64,000 nucleotides of DNA from Lacimicrobium sp. SS2-24 (GCF_002201535.1 NZ_NIWW01000003.1:434001-498000); one strand, 5' to 3'; positions 1 to 9,617 are shown, counted from the first letter of the stretch. The notes: a model not told the origin generated them from the sequence alone. Program-made: numbers and translations.

Positions 1-55
1 TTTACCACCTCCGGATATGATGGTTTTAACTGCCCAAGCGGCTGTTAATACCCCC

Positions 56-85
56 ATCAGGCGGGCTTAACTGAGTCCGCCTGAT
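56..85 (+). other. Hairpin in the leftmost intergenic region
   Basis: ATCAGGCGG (56-64) pairs perfectly with CCGCCTGAT (77-85) across a 12-base loop. There is no T-run after it, so it is at best a weak or Rho-assisted terminator of a gene lying left of the window. I see no coding sequence in bases 1-190. Confidence 0.35.
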
Positions 86-192
86 TCCATTGTCCGCGCC
101 CCCGCGGATGAATTTTATCTGGCCTTTATCCACCTCCCCCTTTATCCTTGCGATCTGTTACCCCCAGCGGTTAAGTGAGCCCCGGAAAAGGA

Positions 193-1059
193 ATGTCACG
201 TCGATTCTTGTCTCTTTTACTCTGTTGTTGCTGTGCTTTTCATGCTGTCGCTGAATCTGTGTTATGGGTAAGTCCTGATAATGAAGGACGCACTCACAAA
301 AACATTCCCTCCATGGGGGTTAAAGAAGCCACCTTTGCCCTGCTGACTGAAGCGATGCCGGGTCTGGATATTCGCGTCGTCTCCGCCAATAACAATCGCG
401 CTCTGCAAATGCTGGAGGACTATCCGGCCGCCTGCGCGGGAAATAAAATTCTCAGCAAAGATCGCGCGCAACGCTACTACGCCACCACACTACCGCAAAC
501 GGTTTTTCCCGGCCTTCGCCTGTATACCCGTGAAGACGCTGCCATCACCCGCAAGTTAGAGGCCATACAGCAAAACGGCCCGCTGTTGTTGAGTCAGGTC
601 CTTCAATATGTGTCAGAGCGGCAGTTTGGGGTCGTGGGCGGTAGGCGATACAGTGACAGCATCGACAACATATTGCATGCACCAAAGTGGCAGCAAAAGG
701 TTTGGATCCGCACGGCGTCAGATATGGGTGCCGGTATGATGGATATGTTACTGAGTGAGCGCATTGAAGCAATGCTGGAGCATCCCAATAGCGCCTATCA
801 TTATCATCAGCAACTCAACTCTGCAGTAACACTTCACAGTTTTACTGTCACTGAGGCGCCGGATCGGGCGCTGGGTTATATTCTGTGTTCTAAAACGCCC
901 CAGGGAAAGCAGCTGAGTGAGCACTTTAACCAGGCCATCAGCACCGTTAGCCAGACACCGGCCTACCTGCGGGCGCATTTGGACTGGCTGCCACAAAAAG
1001 AACAGGATAAAGCTGCCTACCTGCAGCTTTATAATCAAATTTATGGCACCGGATTCTGA
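193..1059 (+). CDS. Periplasmic substrate-binding-like protein (type 2 PBP fold)
   Basis: The N-terminus is a clear signal peptide: Arg-Arg, then a Leu/Cys-rich core ending AFHAVA, so the product is exported. The body has the size (about 270 mature residues) and pattern of proteins related to extracellular solute-binding family 3, but the hallmark sequences are weak and no ligand can be named. Alteromonadales carry many such stand-alone binding proteins without a permease, and no ABC transporter genes lie nearby. I chose the ATG at 193 because it gives a compact signal peptide and has GGA six bases upstream; a GTG at 175 in the same frame would add six residues. anmK follows after 84 bp and could be co-transcribed. 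Confidence 0.6.
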   Translation: MSRRFLSLLLCCCCAFHAVAESVLWVSPDNEGRTHKNIPSMGVKEATFALLTEAMPGLDIRVVSANNNRALQMLEDYPAACAGNKILSKDRAQRYYATTLPQTVFPGLRLYTREDAAITRKLEAIQQNGPLLLSQVLQYVSERQFGVVGGRRYSDSIDNILHAPKWQQKVWIRTASDMGAGMMDMLLSERIEAMLEHPNSAYHYHQQLNSAVTLHSFTVTEAPDRALGYILCSKTPQGKQLSEHFNQAISTVSQTPAYLRAHLDWLPQKEQDKAAYLQLYNQIYGTGF

Positions 1060-1143
1060 GCACAGCAGTATAGAAATCGGCACTGCAACACAGCGGGATT
1101 TTGTGGCAAACTCGGGGCACCATTTCTCAGCTGAAAGCTCATC

Positions 1144-2343
1144 ATGCACAGCCATATCCATCAACTTCACCAGATTGCCACCAAACCACAGCGCCTGATT
1201 ATCGGGCTGATGAGTGGTACCTCACTGGATGGGCTGGATGTGGCACTTTGCCGGGTGCATGGTGCGGGCCGCAGCAGCAAAATAGAGCTGCTCGAATTTG
1301 CTACCGTTGAGTATGATCAAACCTACCGCCAGCGGATAAAGGCAGTGTTCTCCAAACGCCAGGTGGATCTGCAGCAACTGTGTCTGCTGAACCCCTGGAT
1401 AGGCACCCTGCATGGTAAAATGATCAATGAGTGCCTGAAACGCTGGGGTATCGATGGGAATGAGGTGGATCTGATTGCCAGTCATGGGCAGACGGTTTAT
1501 CACGCCCCTCGCTCAGAGCATCAACTCGACGACTACCCCAATGCCACGCTACAGATAGGGGATGGCGATCACCTAGCCACCGAGACAGGTATCATCACCA
1601 TCAGTGACTTTCGTCAGAAACATCTTGCCGCAGGGGGCGAAGGGGCACCACTGGCGGTATATGGGGACTACCTGATTTTTGCCAGTGAAGAGCAGAACAG
1701 AGTGATGCTGAACATGGGCGGAATCGCAAACCTGACTTACCTGCCTGCCAGCATGGACGCCAGCGACGTGTTCAGTACAGATGTAGGCCCGGGCAACACC
1801 CTGATGGATGCCTACATGCAGCAACACTTTAACCTGAGTTATGACGTCGATGCTAACCTTGCCGGGGCTGGAAAGGTCAGTGAGCCATTACTTAATGCTT
1901 TGCAGCAACACAGCTTTTTCGCCATGCCATTTCCCAAAACCACGGGGCCTGAGTTGTTTAACCTTGAGTACCTGGCCCGCGCCCAGGCCGCCAGTCAGAG
2001 CATAAACCTCAGCCATGAGGATGTGATGGCAACCCTCAACCGGTTTTCCGCCAATATGATTGTATTGGCGCTCAAACGTTGCGCGCACAAACTCGGCGAC
2101 TACCATCTTTATGCCAGTGGCGGCGGCTATCACAACCCTGTATTGATGGATAATATCGCCCGTCAGTTGCCTGATGTTGCCATTCATTCCACTGCTGAAC
2201 TGGCTATTGATCCGGATGCCAAAGAGGCCGTGCTGTTTGCGGTCTTGGCCAACGAATGTGTGGCGGGTGGTAAAGACCGATTCAGCAACCTCAAAGAGGG
2301 CATTCCGGACATCACCATGGGCAAGATCAGCTTTTACGACTGA
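1144..2343 (+). CDS. anmK: Anhydro-N-acetylmuramic acid kinase
   Basis: AnmK phosphorylates and opens 1,6-anhydro-MurNAc from recycled peptidoglycan to give MurNAc-6-phosphate in the cytoplasm. The glycine-rich ATP-binding start GLMSGTSLDGLDVAL is near residue 21, followed by the family signatures ASHGQTVYH, GDGDHLA, RQKHLAAGGEGAPL, NMGGIANLT and DVGPGNTLMDAY, and a C-terminal ASGGGYHNP. The length of 399 residues is slightly above the usual 365-385 because of a 15-20 residue N-terminal extension. A later ATG at 1210 would remove essential motif residues, so the start at 1144 is preferred. A 12-base palindrome GTGCCCGGGCAC directly follows the stop (2344-2355). Confidence 0.96.
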   Translation: MHSHIHQLHQIATKPQRLIIGLMSGTSLDGLDVALCRVHGAGRSSKIELLEFATVEYDQTYRQRIKAVFSKRQVDLQQLCLLNPWIGTLHGKMINECLKRWGIDGNEVDLIASHGQTVYHAPRSEHQLDDYPNATLQIGDGDHLATETGIITISDFRQKHLAAGGEGAPLAVYGDYLIFASEEQNRVMLNMGGIANLTYLPASMDASDVFSTDVGPGNTLMDAYMQQHFNLSYDVDANLAGAGKVSEPLLNALQQHSFFAMPFPKTTGPELFNLEYLARAQAASQSINLSHEDVMATLNRFSANMIVLALKRCAHKLGDYHLYASGGGYHNPVLMDNIARQLPDVAIHSTAELAIDPDAKEAVLFAVLANECVAGGKDRFSNLKEGIPDITMGKISFYD

Positions 2344-2450
2344 GTGCCCGGGCACGGCGAATTCAAATCTTATGATGAAAATTTGACCTGCCTCAACAAA
2401 AAAGTGACGAGGTTGACTACAGTATACACAGAGCAGAAAAGGAGACTCCC

Positions 2451-2879
2451 ATGTACAACACTGTATTAATCGCCATCGACACCACCCCCGAAGCTAAGCA
2501 GGTATTGGATGCGGCACTGAACAACGAAGCGGCTAAAAATGCCTCATTTCAGGTACTGCATGCCACTGAGCTGCCCGGTCCTGGCATGAGTGCCTACACA
2601 GGATATGACTTTAACTTTGACTTTGAGCAAATCCACACGGCAGCCCGCGAGAAAATCGCCGAGCTGATTAAAGGCACCGCGATTAAAGAGAGCGATGTTC
2701 AGGTGAAAACCGGCATGGCGGCCGATCTCATCGTAGATATGGCCAAAGACATTAAGGCCGATTTGATCGTGGTAGGCAGTCACGGTCGCCATGGGATTCG
2801 CCTGTTGCTCGGTTCAACCGCCAACAGCGTGCTACATCATGCGCCCTGTGATGTGTTGGCTGTCAGAATTAAAGACTAG
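2451..2879 (+). CDS. Universal stress protein, UspA family
   Basis: This is a single-domain Usp protein of 142 residues, the normal length. It starts with the YNTVLIAIDTTPEAKQVL beta-alpha unit and ends with the nucleotide-binding signature GSHGRHGIRLLLGSTANSVLHH (G-2x-G-9x-G-S/T), which suggests an ATP-binding type. Such proteins are cytoplasmic and accumulate under growth arrest or stress; the exact role is not predictable. A good ribosome site AAGGAG lies about eight bases before the ATG. It converges with the next gene on the opposite strand, with 35 bp between stops and no obvious terminator. Confidence 0.93.
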   Translation: MYNTVLIAIDTTPEAKQVLDAALNNEAAKNASFQVLHATELPGPGMSAYTGYDFNFDFEQIHTAAREKIAELIKGTAIKESDVQVKTGMAADLIVDMAKDIKADLIVVGSHGRHGIRLLLGSTANSVLHHAPCDVLAVRIKD

Positions 2880-2914
2880 CGACTCCGTTTAGGCGAAGCC
2901 AAGACCGGATTGAA

Positions 2915-3652
2915 TTATTCGGTATAGTTTTTATACAGCAAATCATAAAGGCCATTGGCCTTTATTTCAGCGAGGCCTTCAGCAAAATCTTCGGCCATGA
3001 TTGCGTCACGAAAATAAACGCCATACCAGGTCTTGTCGGGGAAAATATCATGGTAGCGAACAGGTTCACCCGTACCCAATTGTAGTTCCATGCTCTGGCG
3101 GTACCAGTCAAAAACGGTCTTATCCGCCACGACCACTTCCGCTTTACCGGTCCAAAACATCGCCATTTGTCGCCGTTGACTGGCGGTCTCCTGGTAAAAG
3201 CGGGTAGAGCTACCACCTTTACCGAATAAACGCTGAAACTCGCCTCCGAGAAACTCACTGGCACCTTCAAACGCGACCACCTGATAACGACTCAGGTCAG
3301 CGATTTCCTCAATGTCGATATCGTCTGCCTGCCTCGACATGGCAAAGTTGTGGTAGTAGGTAAAATCCTCCACAAAGTGCCAGGGCGAATCCGGCTGCGG
3401 TTTTTGGGTGGTTACCGCATCCAGTTGTGAAATATTGTCCAGCGCTTCCCGAAGCTTCATGTTATTTAAATGCACCACCAGCAAATCATGCCCTTTTACC
3501 GCCAGCGCCTCGCGAAAAATATCAACTTCCAGACCAATCCGGGTTTGCCCCATGACATAGGGAGGCTTGTCGATACCAAAGGCCACTGTCAGTCGCTCAG
3601 CCTCTGCCAATGGGCAGAAAACAAAAAGACTCATCAGTATCAGGCGTCGCAT
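2915..3652 (-). CDS. Periplasmic binding protein, solute-binding family 3-like
   Basis: The signal peptide RRLILMSLFVFCPLAEA is followed by RLTVAFGIDKPPYV, the typical opening of amino-acid-type family 3 binding domains, and by GLEVDIFREAL. A late segment, KAEVVVADKTVFDWY, matches the usual hinge-region pattern. The product is about 245 residues and probably periplasmic. No permease or ATPase gene is adjacent, so it may act as an orphan sensor or binding protein. An upstream TTG at 3685 is in frame, but the ATG at 3652 gives a standard signal peptide and has AAGAGA upstream. The gene stands alone between the usp gene and mnmH. Confidence 0.7.
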   Translation of the reverse strand: MRRLILMSLFVFCPLAEAERLTVAFGIDKPPYVMGQTRIGLEVDIFREALAVKGHDLLVVHLNNMKLREALDNISQLDAVTTQKPQPDSPWHFVEDFTYYHNFAMSRQADDIDIEEIADLSRYQVVAFEGASEFLGGEFQRLFGKGGSSTRFYQETASQRRQMAMFWTGKAEVVVADKTVFDWYRQSMELQLGTGEPVRYHDIFPDKTWYGVYFRDAIMAEDFAEGLAEIKANGLYDLLYKNYTE

Positions 3653-3794
3653 AAAGATCTCTTTTTTCAGGTGAATGATGCTCAATGTCTCGTCCTTGAT
3701 AGTAGGTTGTCTCTACAAGGGATCAGTATCCTGTGCTTTCACAACGACACAGTATAGCCACAATCTGCCGTTACGCCTTTAATAAGATGTCGCT

Positions 3795-4931
3795 TTAACC
3801 GCCAATGTCTGCCTGATGCTGCTGCCAGAATGCCAGCAGTCCTTTAGCAGAGCCGCTATAGAGGCAGGAACGGGATTGTTTCGTCAATTGATAGTCATAC
3901 ATGGGGTCATAATACTGAGTGAGTAATCTTTCTATCCACAGGTAATGATTTGTGGCGTTTCCCTGCCTGTGGCTTTGCAGCGCGTCCGCCAACATGGCTT
4001 GCAGTTGCTGATATCCTTCCATTCCCAGGCGACGCCGAATGCGGTGAAGACTCTGCTGCAGGTACTGAGCAAAGGCTTCAAAGCCCTGCTGTGGACCATA
4101 GTGCGCCAGGGACTCTTCGAGTCGCTGCACAATGTACTCTGAGAAAATGTTCTCGATTCGCTGTGCCAGAGGTGTTTCCACTATCATCACCGGCGCTTTG
4201 GCCATTTTCTCTCGCAGCGAAAGTGGTAAGGTTAATGAACCGATATGGCCGGATTCATCTTCGAGCAGCAGAGCAGGAGCGTCGCCTGCACGATGCTTGA
4301 GAAGCGCTACTGCCAGGGCATTTTCAAAATTGATTTGACTGGGTTGGGGCTGAATATGCGCACCGAAACTGGACCCCCGATGCCGGGCTAGCCCCTCCAG
4401 ATCAATGCTTGATGAAAGGTGCTGCAATATTTGTGTTTTGCCGCAGCCTGTGCGTCCGGCCAGCAGTACCACCGGCGTGCTCATCACTATCTGTTCAAGC
4501 TGCTCGATGAGGAAACGTCTGAGCGCCTTGTACCCGCCGGCCACACGCGGATACGTCATGCCAGCCTCTGCCAGCCACTGCTGAGTAATTTCTGAGCGAA
4601 GACCACCGCGCCAACAAAAAAGCGCCCCCTGTGGGTGAACCCGGCAAAAATCCAACCAGGCTGCAATGCGTTTGGCTTTAACGTCACCGCTGACGAGTTT
4701 ATGTCCGAGCTTGATGGCGGCAGCCTGCCCGTAATATTTGTAGCAGGTACCCACTTTGGCCCTTTCCTCATCGGTCATGAGCGGCAGACTCTGGGCGTGG
4801 GGAAATGAACCTTTTGCAAATTCGGCAGGCGCACGCAGATCAATCAGCGGCTGGTCACTGAGAAAGACCTGGCGGTAATCACTGATAAGCTCATGCCGCT
4901 CAACCACGGATGCGAACCACATATTCAGCAT
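3795..4931 (-). CDS. mnmH: tRNA 2-selenouridine synthase (MnmH/SelU)
   Basis: MnmH uses selenophosphate to convert 2-thiouridine at the wobble position of Lys, Glu and Gln tRNAs to 2-selenouridine through a geranylated intermediate. The N-terminal rhodanese domain ([22 protein letters not shown]) carries the catalytic cysteine in [11 protein letters not shown]. The C-terminal domain has a P-loop, [15 protein letters not shown]. From the ATG at 4931 the protein is 378 residues, close to E. coli MnmH (364); an ATG at 4922 is also possible. Frame extension upstream to 5060 lies inside selD and looks non-coding. The start overlaps the end of selD by about 30 bp, indicating translational coupling and a dedicated selenophosphate supply. 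Confidence 0.95.
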   Translation of the reverse strand: MLNMWFASVVERHELISDYRQVFLSDQPLIDLRAPAEFAKGSFPHAQSLPLMTDEERAKVGTCYKYYGQAAAIKLGHKLVSGDVKAKRIAAWLDFCRVHPQGALFCWRGGLRSEITQQWLAEAGMTYPRVAGGYKALRRFLIEQLEQIVMSTPVVLLAGRTGCGKTQILQHLSSSIDLEGLARHRGSSFGAHIQPQPSQINFENALAVALLKHRAGDAPALLLEDESGHIGSLTLPLSLREKMAKAPVMIVETPLAQRIENIFSEYIVQRLEESLAHYGPQQGFEAFAQYLQQSLHRIRRRLGMEGYQQLQAMLADALQSHRQGNATNHYLWIERLLTQYYDPMYDYQLTKQSRSCLYSGSAKGLLAFWQQHQADIGG

Positions 4932-5949
4932 CTGCTTCGGTAAGATGACCAATGGCAGACAGTGACAGCTGTTGCTGCTGAAATAGTCGCTGTACCTGCT
5001 CAAGCGACGCCTGGTCATTTTGCACCGCCACCAGCAACCCGCCACTGGTTTGTGGGTCACACAGCAGCGCCTTCTGGCGGTCCGTTAAGGGTGATATCTT
5101 TTGCCCGTAACTGGCGAAGTTACGCTGTGTGCCGCCGGGTATACAGCCCTGAGATATATAGTCTTCAACAGCTGGCAGGACCGGTATCTGACTGTAATCC
5201 AACTGAGCTGCCAGGCCACTGCCCTCGCACATTTCCAGTAAATGGCCGAGCAATCCGAAGCCGGTGACATCGGTGATTGCCGACACCCCCTCCACGTCTG
5301 CCAGACTCTGACCAATTCGATTTAGCTGACACATTGTGTCGCGGGCCAGGGTAGCGTGCCCGGCCTGGAGTTTGCCCTGTTTTTGCGCTGTGGTCAGCAC
5401 GCCAACGCCAAGGGGCTTAGTCAGGAATAAGCGATCTCCGGCCTGTGCCGTATTATTTTGTTTAAGCTTTTGAATCGCCACCTGGCCTGTTACCGCCAGC
5501 CCAAAGATAGGTTCCGGTGCATCAATACTGTGTCCGCCGGCAAGCATAATACCGGCATCCTTGCAGGCTTGCCGACCGCCTTCTATGACCTGCCGGGCCG
5601 CCTCTGCAGGTAAGGTATTCACCGGCCAGCCTAAAATAGCAATCGCCATCAGGGGCTGGCCGCCCATGGCATAGATATCACTGATCGCATTGGTAGCGGC
5701 AATACGGCCAAAGTCGAACGCATCATCACAGATAGGCATAAAGAAATCGGTGGTGCTCAACACTGCCATGCCATTACCCAGATCATAAGCCGCGGCATCA
5801 TCTTTACTGCTGTTACCCACCAGCAATCGGGGATCCGGAGCGATATTGAGGCTGGAGGCCAGGATCTGGTCAAGGATTTGCGGCGAAATCTTACACCCAC
5901 ACCCTGCCCCATGGCTGTACTGAGTGAGCTTTATTGAAGCGTGTGTCAT
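4900..5949 (-). CDS. selD: Selenide, water dikinase (selenophosphate synthetase)
   Basis: SelD makes selenophosphate from selenide and ATP. The active-site segment [15 protein letters not shown] is present near residue 10, and both cysteine codons are TGT, so this is the cysteine form and not a selenoprotein. The AIR-synthase-like ATP-binding parts are visible ([21 protein letters not shown] and the glycine-rich MLAGGHSID). The ATG at 5949 gives 349 residues, matching E. coli (347) and its N-terminus; the longer frame to 5997 adds an atypical leader. No selA, selB or tRNA-Sec is in the window, so the partner seen here is mnmH, which overlaps it. Confidence 0.95.
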   Translation of the reverse strand: MTHASIKLTQYSHGAGCGCKISPQILDQILASSLNIAPDPRLLVGNSSKDDAAAYDLGNGMAVLSTTDFFMPICDDAFDFGRIAATNAISDIYAMGGQPLMAIAILGWPVNTLPAEAARQVIEGGRQACKDAGIMLAGGHSIDAPEPIFGLAVTGQVAIQKLKQNNTAQAGDRLFLTKPLGVGVLTTAQKQGKLQAGHATLARDTMCQLNRIGQSLADVEGVSAITDVTGFGLLGHLLEMCEGSGLAAQLDYSQIPVLPAVEDYISQGCIPGGTQRNFASYGQKISPLTDRQKALLCDPQTSGGLLVAVQNDQASLEQVQRLFQQQQLSLSAIGHLTEADAEYVVRIRG

Positions 5950-5998
5950 GTCTGCCCTGCTCTTTTCCGTTACCGGTAGTTGACCCGTTTTCCTCATA

Positions 5999-6617
5999 CT
6001 ACATGGCTTTTTTCAGCATTGCTTTAATGTCATCCATGACTTGCAGAATATGTTCACGCAGATAATTGCAGGCCAGTTCCGTTTCTTTGCTATTGCACAA
6101 TTCCAATAATTTTGGCGGTGCCGCTCTGAGGACGTAACAATTTCACCTTCTCGAATAATGTAGATGCGGGTATAGCGTTCTGAGTTCTGGCTCAACATGC
6201 GCACAGACTCCTCTGTTTGTGGTCTGTTGGCTTTGCTGTACAGAATCTGATGGAGCTTTCTGTTAAGGCGCCCGGTGATATTATTGCTGTCACCGTTCTC
6301 TGTGGCCGCCTCCAATTCTTCGAGTATGTCCTCGGCAGCTGCAAAATCATCAGGGGTCTGGCCAGCAATTCAAACAGCTCATCGACCTGTGCAATCGAAA
6401 TCTCCGCTGCAGTGGCTCCCTTACGCACCTCCAGGTTGACCAGCCCTTAGGCTTCTAATTGCATCAAAGGCTCTCTTACCTGGATGCGGCTTACCTGCAT
6501 TTCTTGTGCTAATGCCGCCTGCCTTAATGGCTCGCCCGCTTTAATCTGACCGCTGAGAATCTTCTCTCGTATGGCCTCTGTCACCAGTTGAGTGCGTGTT
6601 TTGTGTTCAATGGCCAT
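5999..6617 (-). pseudogene. GntR-family (FCD-type) regulator, decayed
   Basis: Reading from the ATG at 6617 gives a normal winged-helix N-terminus (EAIREKILSGQIKAGEPLRQ, then ALAQEMQVSRIQVREPL) that stops at codon 57, a TAA at 6447-6449 where relatives have Glu in the conserved E-G-L turn. Beyond it the same frame continues to FELLARP. The FCD ligand domain then resumes in a second frame (DDFAAAEDILEELEAATEN) after an apparent internal deletion, and ends in a third frame (LELCNSKETELACNYLREHI, ending KKAM). At least one stop and two frame changes make it a pseudogene. It is divergent from the M24 peptidase and deaminase genes, which it probably once controlled. Confidence 0.85.
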
Positions 6618-6827
6618 GTTTCTCTCTTATTCATTGCATACCAAAAACACTATACGGATCAGCAAAACAGGCGCCATCCCAACGCGACAAGTGTGGGAGT
6701 GTCCGTTTCCTTTTTCTGTATTTCAGCAAGAATTTTGTTTCCGCCCCTATTAATTAATGCCAGAGCATTGATAACAAGGCGCCAGGCACACTAGTATGTG
6801 CTTCAATCAGTGAAGCCGGAGACAAAC

Positions 6828-8060
6828 ATGCAGCATAACGGTATAGGTGGAAAGACCCCCGAACAGGCACTGGCAGCCCTTGAAAATATGACGGCGGATT
6901 TGTGCCCCATCGACGTGACTGAGTATCAGATGCGTATTGATAAAGCACAGAAATCGATGCAACAACAAGGTATCCATGCCTTATATCTGAATGCGGGAAC
7001 CAATCTGACTTACTTTACTGGCTTACACTGGTATGCCAGTGAAAGAATGGTCGGCGCAATTCTCCCTGCAAAGGGCCCTTTGCTCTATATTGCCCCAGAG
7101 TTTGAAATTGGTAGTCTGCAGGATCATATGCAACTGCCTGGCGACTTTATTCCCTGGCTGGAACATGAAAATCCCTACGCACATTTTGTGCGCGCCCTCG
7201 AGCGCATCGGCATCCCGGACACAGGAACCGTAGCCATTGATGAAAGTACTGCCTTTTTCATTTTCGACGGTATCCGCCAATGTGGTCCCAAATTAAAACT
7301 TGTTGACGGCAGTAAGGTGACAGCCGCCTGTCGAATGCACAAATCTTCTGCAGAGTTGGCCCTGATTCAGCGTGCCATGGACATGACCCTTAAGGTACAT
7401 CAAGCGGCGGCCAGTATCTTGCGCGAAGGCATCAGCACCGCCGAGGTGGAGGCTTTTATTGAGCAGGCGCATCGCAAAGTGGGCGCATCAGGCTCTTACT
7501 TTTGTATTGTGTTATTTGGTCATGCCACCGCATTTCCCCATGGGGTCAAAGACCCTCAGTATCTGAAACCAGGTGATATGGTGCTGATTGATACAGGTTG
7601 TAAAGTCCATGATTATTTGTCCGATATTACCCGCACTTATGTATTTGGTGAGCCCACACCTGAACAACGAAAGTACTGGCAATATGAGAAAAACGCTCAG
7701 GCCGCCGCGTTTGCCGCTGCCCAACCCGGCGCTACCTGCGGAGACGTAGATAACGCGGCCAGGCAATACCTGACTGAACAGGGTCTTGGTCCCAACTACC
7801 AATTACCAGGCTTACCTCATCGCACCGGTCATGGCATCGGCATGGACATTCATGAATGGCCCTACCTGGTCAAAGATAACCCGCAGACGCTGACACCCGG
7901 TATGTGTTTTAGTAATGAGCCTATGCTGGTCATCCCAGGAGAATTCGGCATTCGACTGGAAGACCATTTCTATGTCACCGAAAAGGGGCCAAAGTGGTTT
8001 ACTCAACCCAGCGCTGACATTGATGATCCCTTTGGCTATATTTCTGACTATTCCCACTGA
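6828..8060 (+). CDS. M24-family metallopeptidase (Xaa-Pro dipeptidase/creatinase-like)
   Basis: This is a two-domain 'pita-bread' protein: a creatinase-like N-terminal domain (about 45-170) and an M24 catalytic domain (about 180-400). All five metal ligands can be placed: Asp in LIDTGCKVHDYLSDITRTY (two Asp), His in RTGHGIGMDIHEWP, Glu in MCFSNEPMLVIPGEFG, and Glu in IRLEDHFYVT. That supports an active dinuclear metal hydrolase acting on Xaa-Pro bonds or a related small C-N substrate. The ATG at 6828 has GGAG seven bases upstream and fits better than the GTG at 6798. The cytosine deaminase gene follows after 50 bp, which hints at a shared catabolic role for a nitrogen compound. Confidence 0.88.
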   Translation: MQHNGIGGKTPEQALAALENMTADLCPIDVTEYQMRIDKAQKSMQQQGIHALYLNAGTNLTYFTGLHWYASERMVGAILPAKGPLLYIAPEFEIGSLQDHMQLPGDFIPWLEHENPYAHFVRALERIGIPDTGTVAIDESTAFFIFDGIRQCGPKLKLVDGSKVTAACRMHKSSAELALIQRAMDMTLKVHQAAASILREGISTAEVEAFIEQAHRKVGASGSYFCIVLFGHATAFPHGVKDPQYLKPGDMVLIDTGCKVHDYLSDITRTYVFGEPTPEQRKYWQYEKNAQAAAFAAAQPGATCGDVDNAARQYLTEQGLGPNYQLPGLPHRTGHGIGMDIHEWPYLVKDNPQTLTPGMCFSNEPMLVIPGEFGIRLEDHFYVTEKGPKWFTQPSADIDDPFGYISDYSH

Positions 8061-8110
8061 TTAAAAACTGGTCTATGCTGAGAACCTTGAAGTAACCAAC
8101 GAGGCCACCT

Positions 8111-8548
8111 ATGGATGTATTTCTCGAAGCCGCAATAGAACAAGCGCGACTTGGCCTTGCCGAAGGCGGTATTCCAATCGGTTCTGTGCTGGTTCATGAA
8201 GGGAAAATACTCGGCGCAGGACACAACCGTCGAGTACAGCAAGGGAGCGCCATACTTCATGGTGAGATGGACGCACTGGAACAGGCCGGCCGTCATCCGG
8301 CCAGCGTTTATCGCGAATCAACCCTGTATACCACCTTGTCCCCTTGCAGCATGTGCAGTGGCGCTATTTTATTGTATGGGATCCCAAAAGTGGTGATCGG
8401 TGAAAACCAGACCTTCCTTGGAGAAGAAGCGTTACTTCAATCCAGAGGAGTACAGCTGGAAGTGGTTCAGGACAAGACCTGCATCGCTCTGATGGAAGAA
8501 TTCATTCAACGTAACCCGGAACTTTGGTTTGAAGATATCGGCGAGTAA
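8111..8548 (+). CDS. Cytosine deaminase, fungal Fcy1-like
   Basis: This is a zinc hydrolase of the cytidine-deaminase superfamily, 145 residues. Zinc ligands and catalytic Glu are H50, E52 (LHGEMDALE), C79 and C82 (TLSPCSMCSGA). It differs from tRNA adenosine deaminases and resembles yeast cytosine deaminase as I remember it: GGIPIGSVLV, the G-HN-R--QGSA-LHGE block, the TLYTTLSPC-MC-GAI--YGIP stretch, VVIGEN, and the C-terminal WFEDIGE that lines the yeast active site. Cytosine to uracil is therefore the best guess; related pyrimidines remain possible. It is unrelated to the E. coli CodA amidohydrolase. GAGG lies six bases before the ATG. It is probably co-transcribed with the M24 gene. Confidence 0.85.
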   Translation: MDVFLEAAIEQARLGLAEGGIPIGSVLVHEGKILGAGHNRRVQQGSAILHGEMDALEQAGRHPASVYRESTLYTTLSPCSMCSGAILLYGIPKVVIGENQTFLGEEALLQSRGVQLEVVQDKTCIALMEEFIQRNPELWFEDIGE

Positions 8549-9308
8549 ACTCTTTGCTCTGTGCGCATGGCTATGCCTGCCCATGGTGGTATTGGCGGCA
8601 CAAAAAGTGGCGGTCGGTGTGTACGAGTATCCCCCTTTCTACCTGTCTGATAAACAAGAACATCGGGGGGTGACGACAGACATTGTGGCCTTACTCAATC
8701 AGACTCAACAGGAGTTTGAATTCGAAGTCTTCAATACCACCTCCCGACGCCGATATCAGGATTTTGAAGCCGGGCTGTTCGACCTGATGTTATTTGAAAA
8801 CAAAGAGTGGGGGTGGCAAGACTATGACGTGATTGCCACTGAGCCTTTTTTTCATGGCGGCGAAGTATGGATAGCCTATGCCATTCCGGGCCGGGACCAG
8901 CATTTTTTTGACACCATTGAATCTAAGCGCCTGCTGGGTGTGTTGGGCTATCACTATGGATTTGCAGCGTTAAATTCCGATCCCGACTATCTTCAGAATA
9001 ATTTTTCCATTCATCTTTTGGAGAACCAGGAAAAAATCATCGACCTGATTTCACAGCAGCGTGCCGACATGGGTATTGTGGCACTCTCCTTCCTGAATCA
9101 CTACCTTCACAATCATCCGGACATGCAGGGAAAATTACTGATATCCGACAAGTTTGATCAAACCTACGCCCATGGGGCACTGGTCAGAAAAAGCGCCCCC
9201 GTCAGCGCACAGTGGCTGAATGAACATTTCGCCTCGCTGGAAAAACAAGGAAAGCTCGAACAACTCTGGCAACAGCATCACCTGCGCTCAACCCGTCAAA
9301 AGCAGTAA
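8529..9308 (+). CDS. Periplasmic binding protein, solute-binding family 3-like
   Basis: The signal peptide (LFALCAWLCLPMVVLAA) is followed by KVAVGVYEYPPFYLSDKQEHRGVTTDIV, a standard family 3 binding-protein start. The length of 259 residues is typical. The best start is a TTG at 8529 inside the last codons of the deaminase gene, a 20-bp overlap that suggests translational coupling to it. No permease follows; the next 600 bp are non-coding. It could bind the compound handled by the peptidase and deaminase, or be an orphan paralogue of the proteins at 193 and 2915; the sequence does not settle this. Confidence 0.7.
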   Translation: MKISASKLFALCAWLCLPMVVLAAQKVAVGVYEYPPFYLSDKQEHRGVTTDIVALLNQTQQEFEFEVFNTTSRRRYQDFEAGLFDLMLFENKEWGWQDYDVIATEPFFHGGEVWIAYAIPGRDQHFFDTIESKRLLGVLGYHYGFAALNSDPDYLQNNFSIHLLENQEKIIDLISQQRADMGIVALSFLNHYLHNHPDMQGKLLISDKFDQTYAHGALVRKSAPVSAQWLNEHFASLEKQGKLEQLWQQHHLRSTRQKQ

Positions 9309-9617
9309 CATTTAACCGCTATTGCCGTGCACTTTTTCTCCTCGAGTGACAGCCTGTTGTTATTGTCCTTGCCAGTAGCTGAACTATCTCTTCGCTCGCT
9401 GATAAACCCCGTGGTTCAGTCACAAGCCCCGCCTCTGGGGCTATAACAAAGGTCAGGTATCACATGCCCTTTGTTCAAACCGCTTGGAGATTCTCAGGCA
9501 AAACTGACAACGAGGCTAACGTCTGCGCTCTTCAAACCGTTAACATAATGATACCCACCTCATCCTGTTAACATTTTAAAAACACTTGCATTACATGGGC
9601 AAACACGATACTTTTTA

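Noticed and set aside
2344-2355. GTGCCCGGGCAC palindrome after anmK as a regulator site
   Set aside because: It lies directly after the stop codon and may form a hairpin end; no matching copy was seen elsewhere to support an operator.
4932-5060. N-terminal extension of mnmH up to 5060
   Set aside because: It lies inside selD, has no similarity to MnmH N-termini, and would make the protein too long; the ATG at 4931 or 4922 fits better.
5880-5920. Possible selenocysteine (UGA) in SelD
   Set aside because: Both active-site codons are TGT (Cys) and no in-frame UGA is present.
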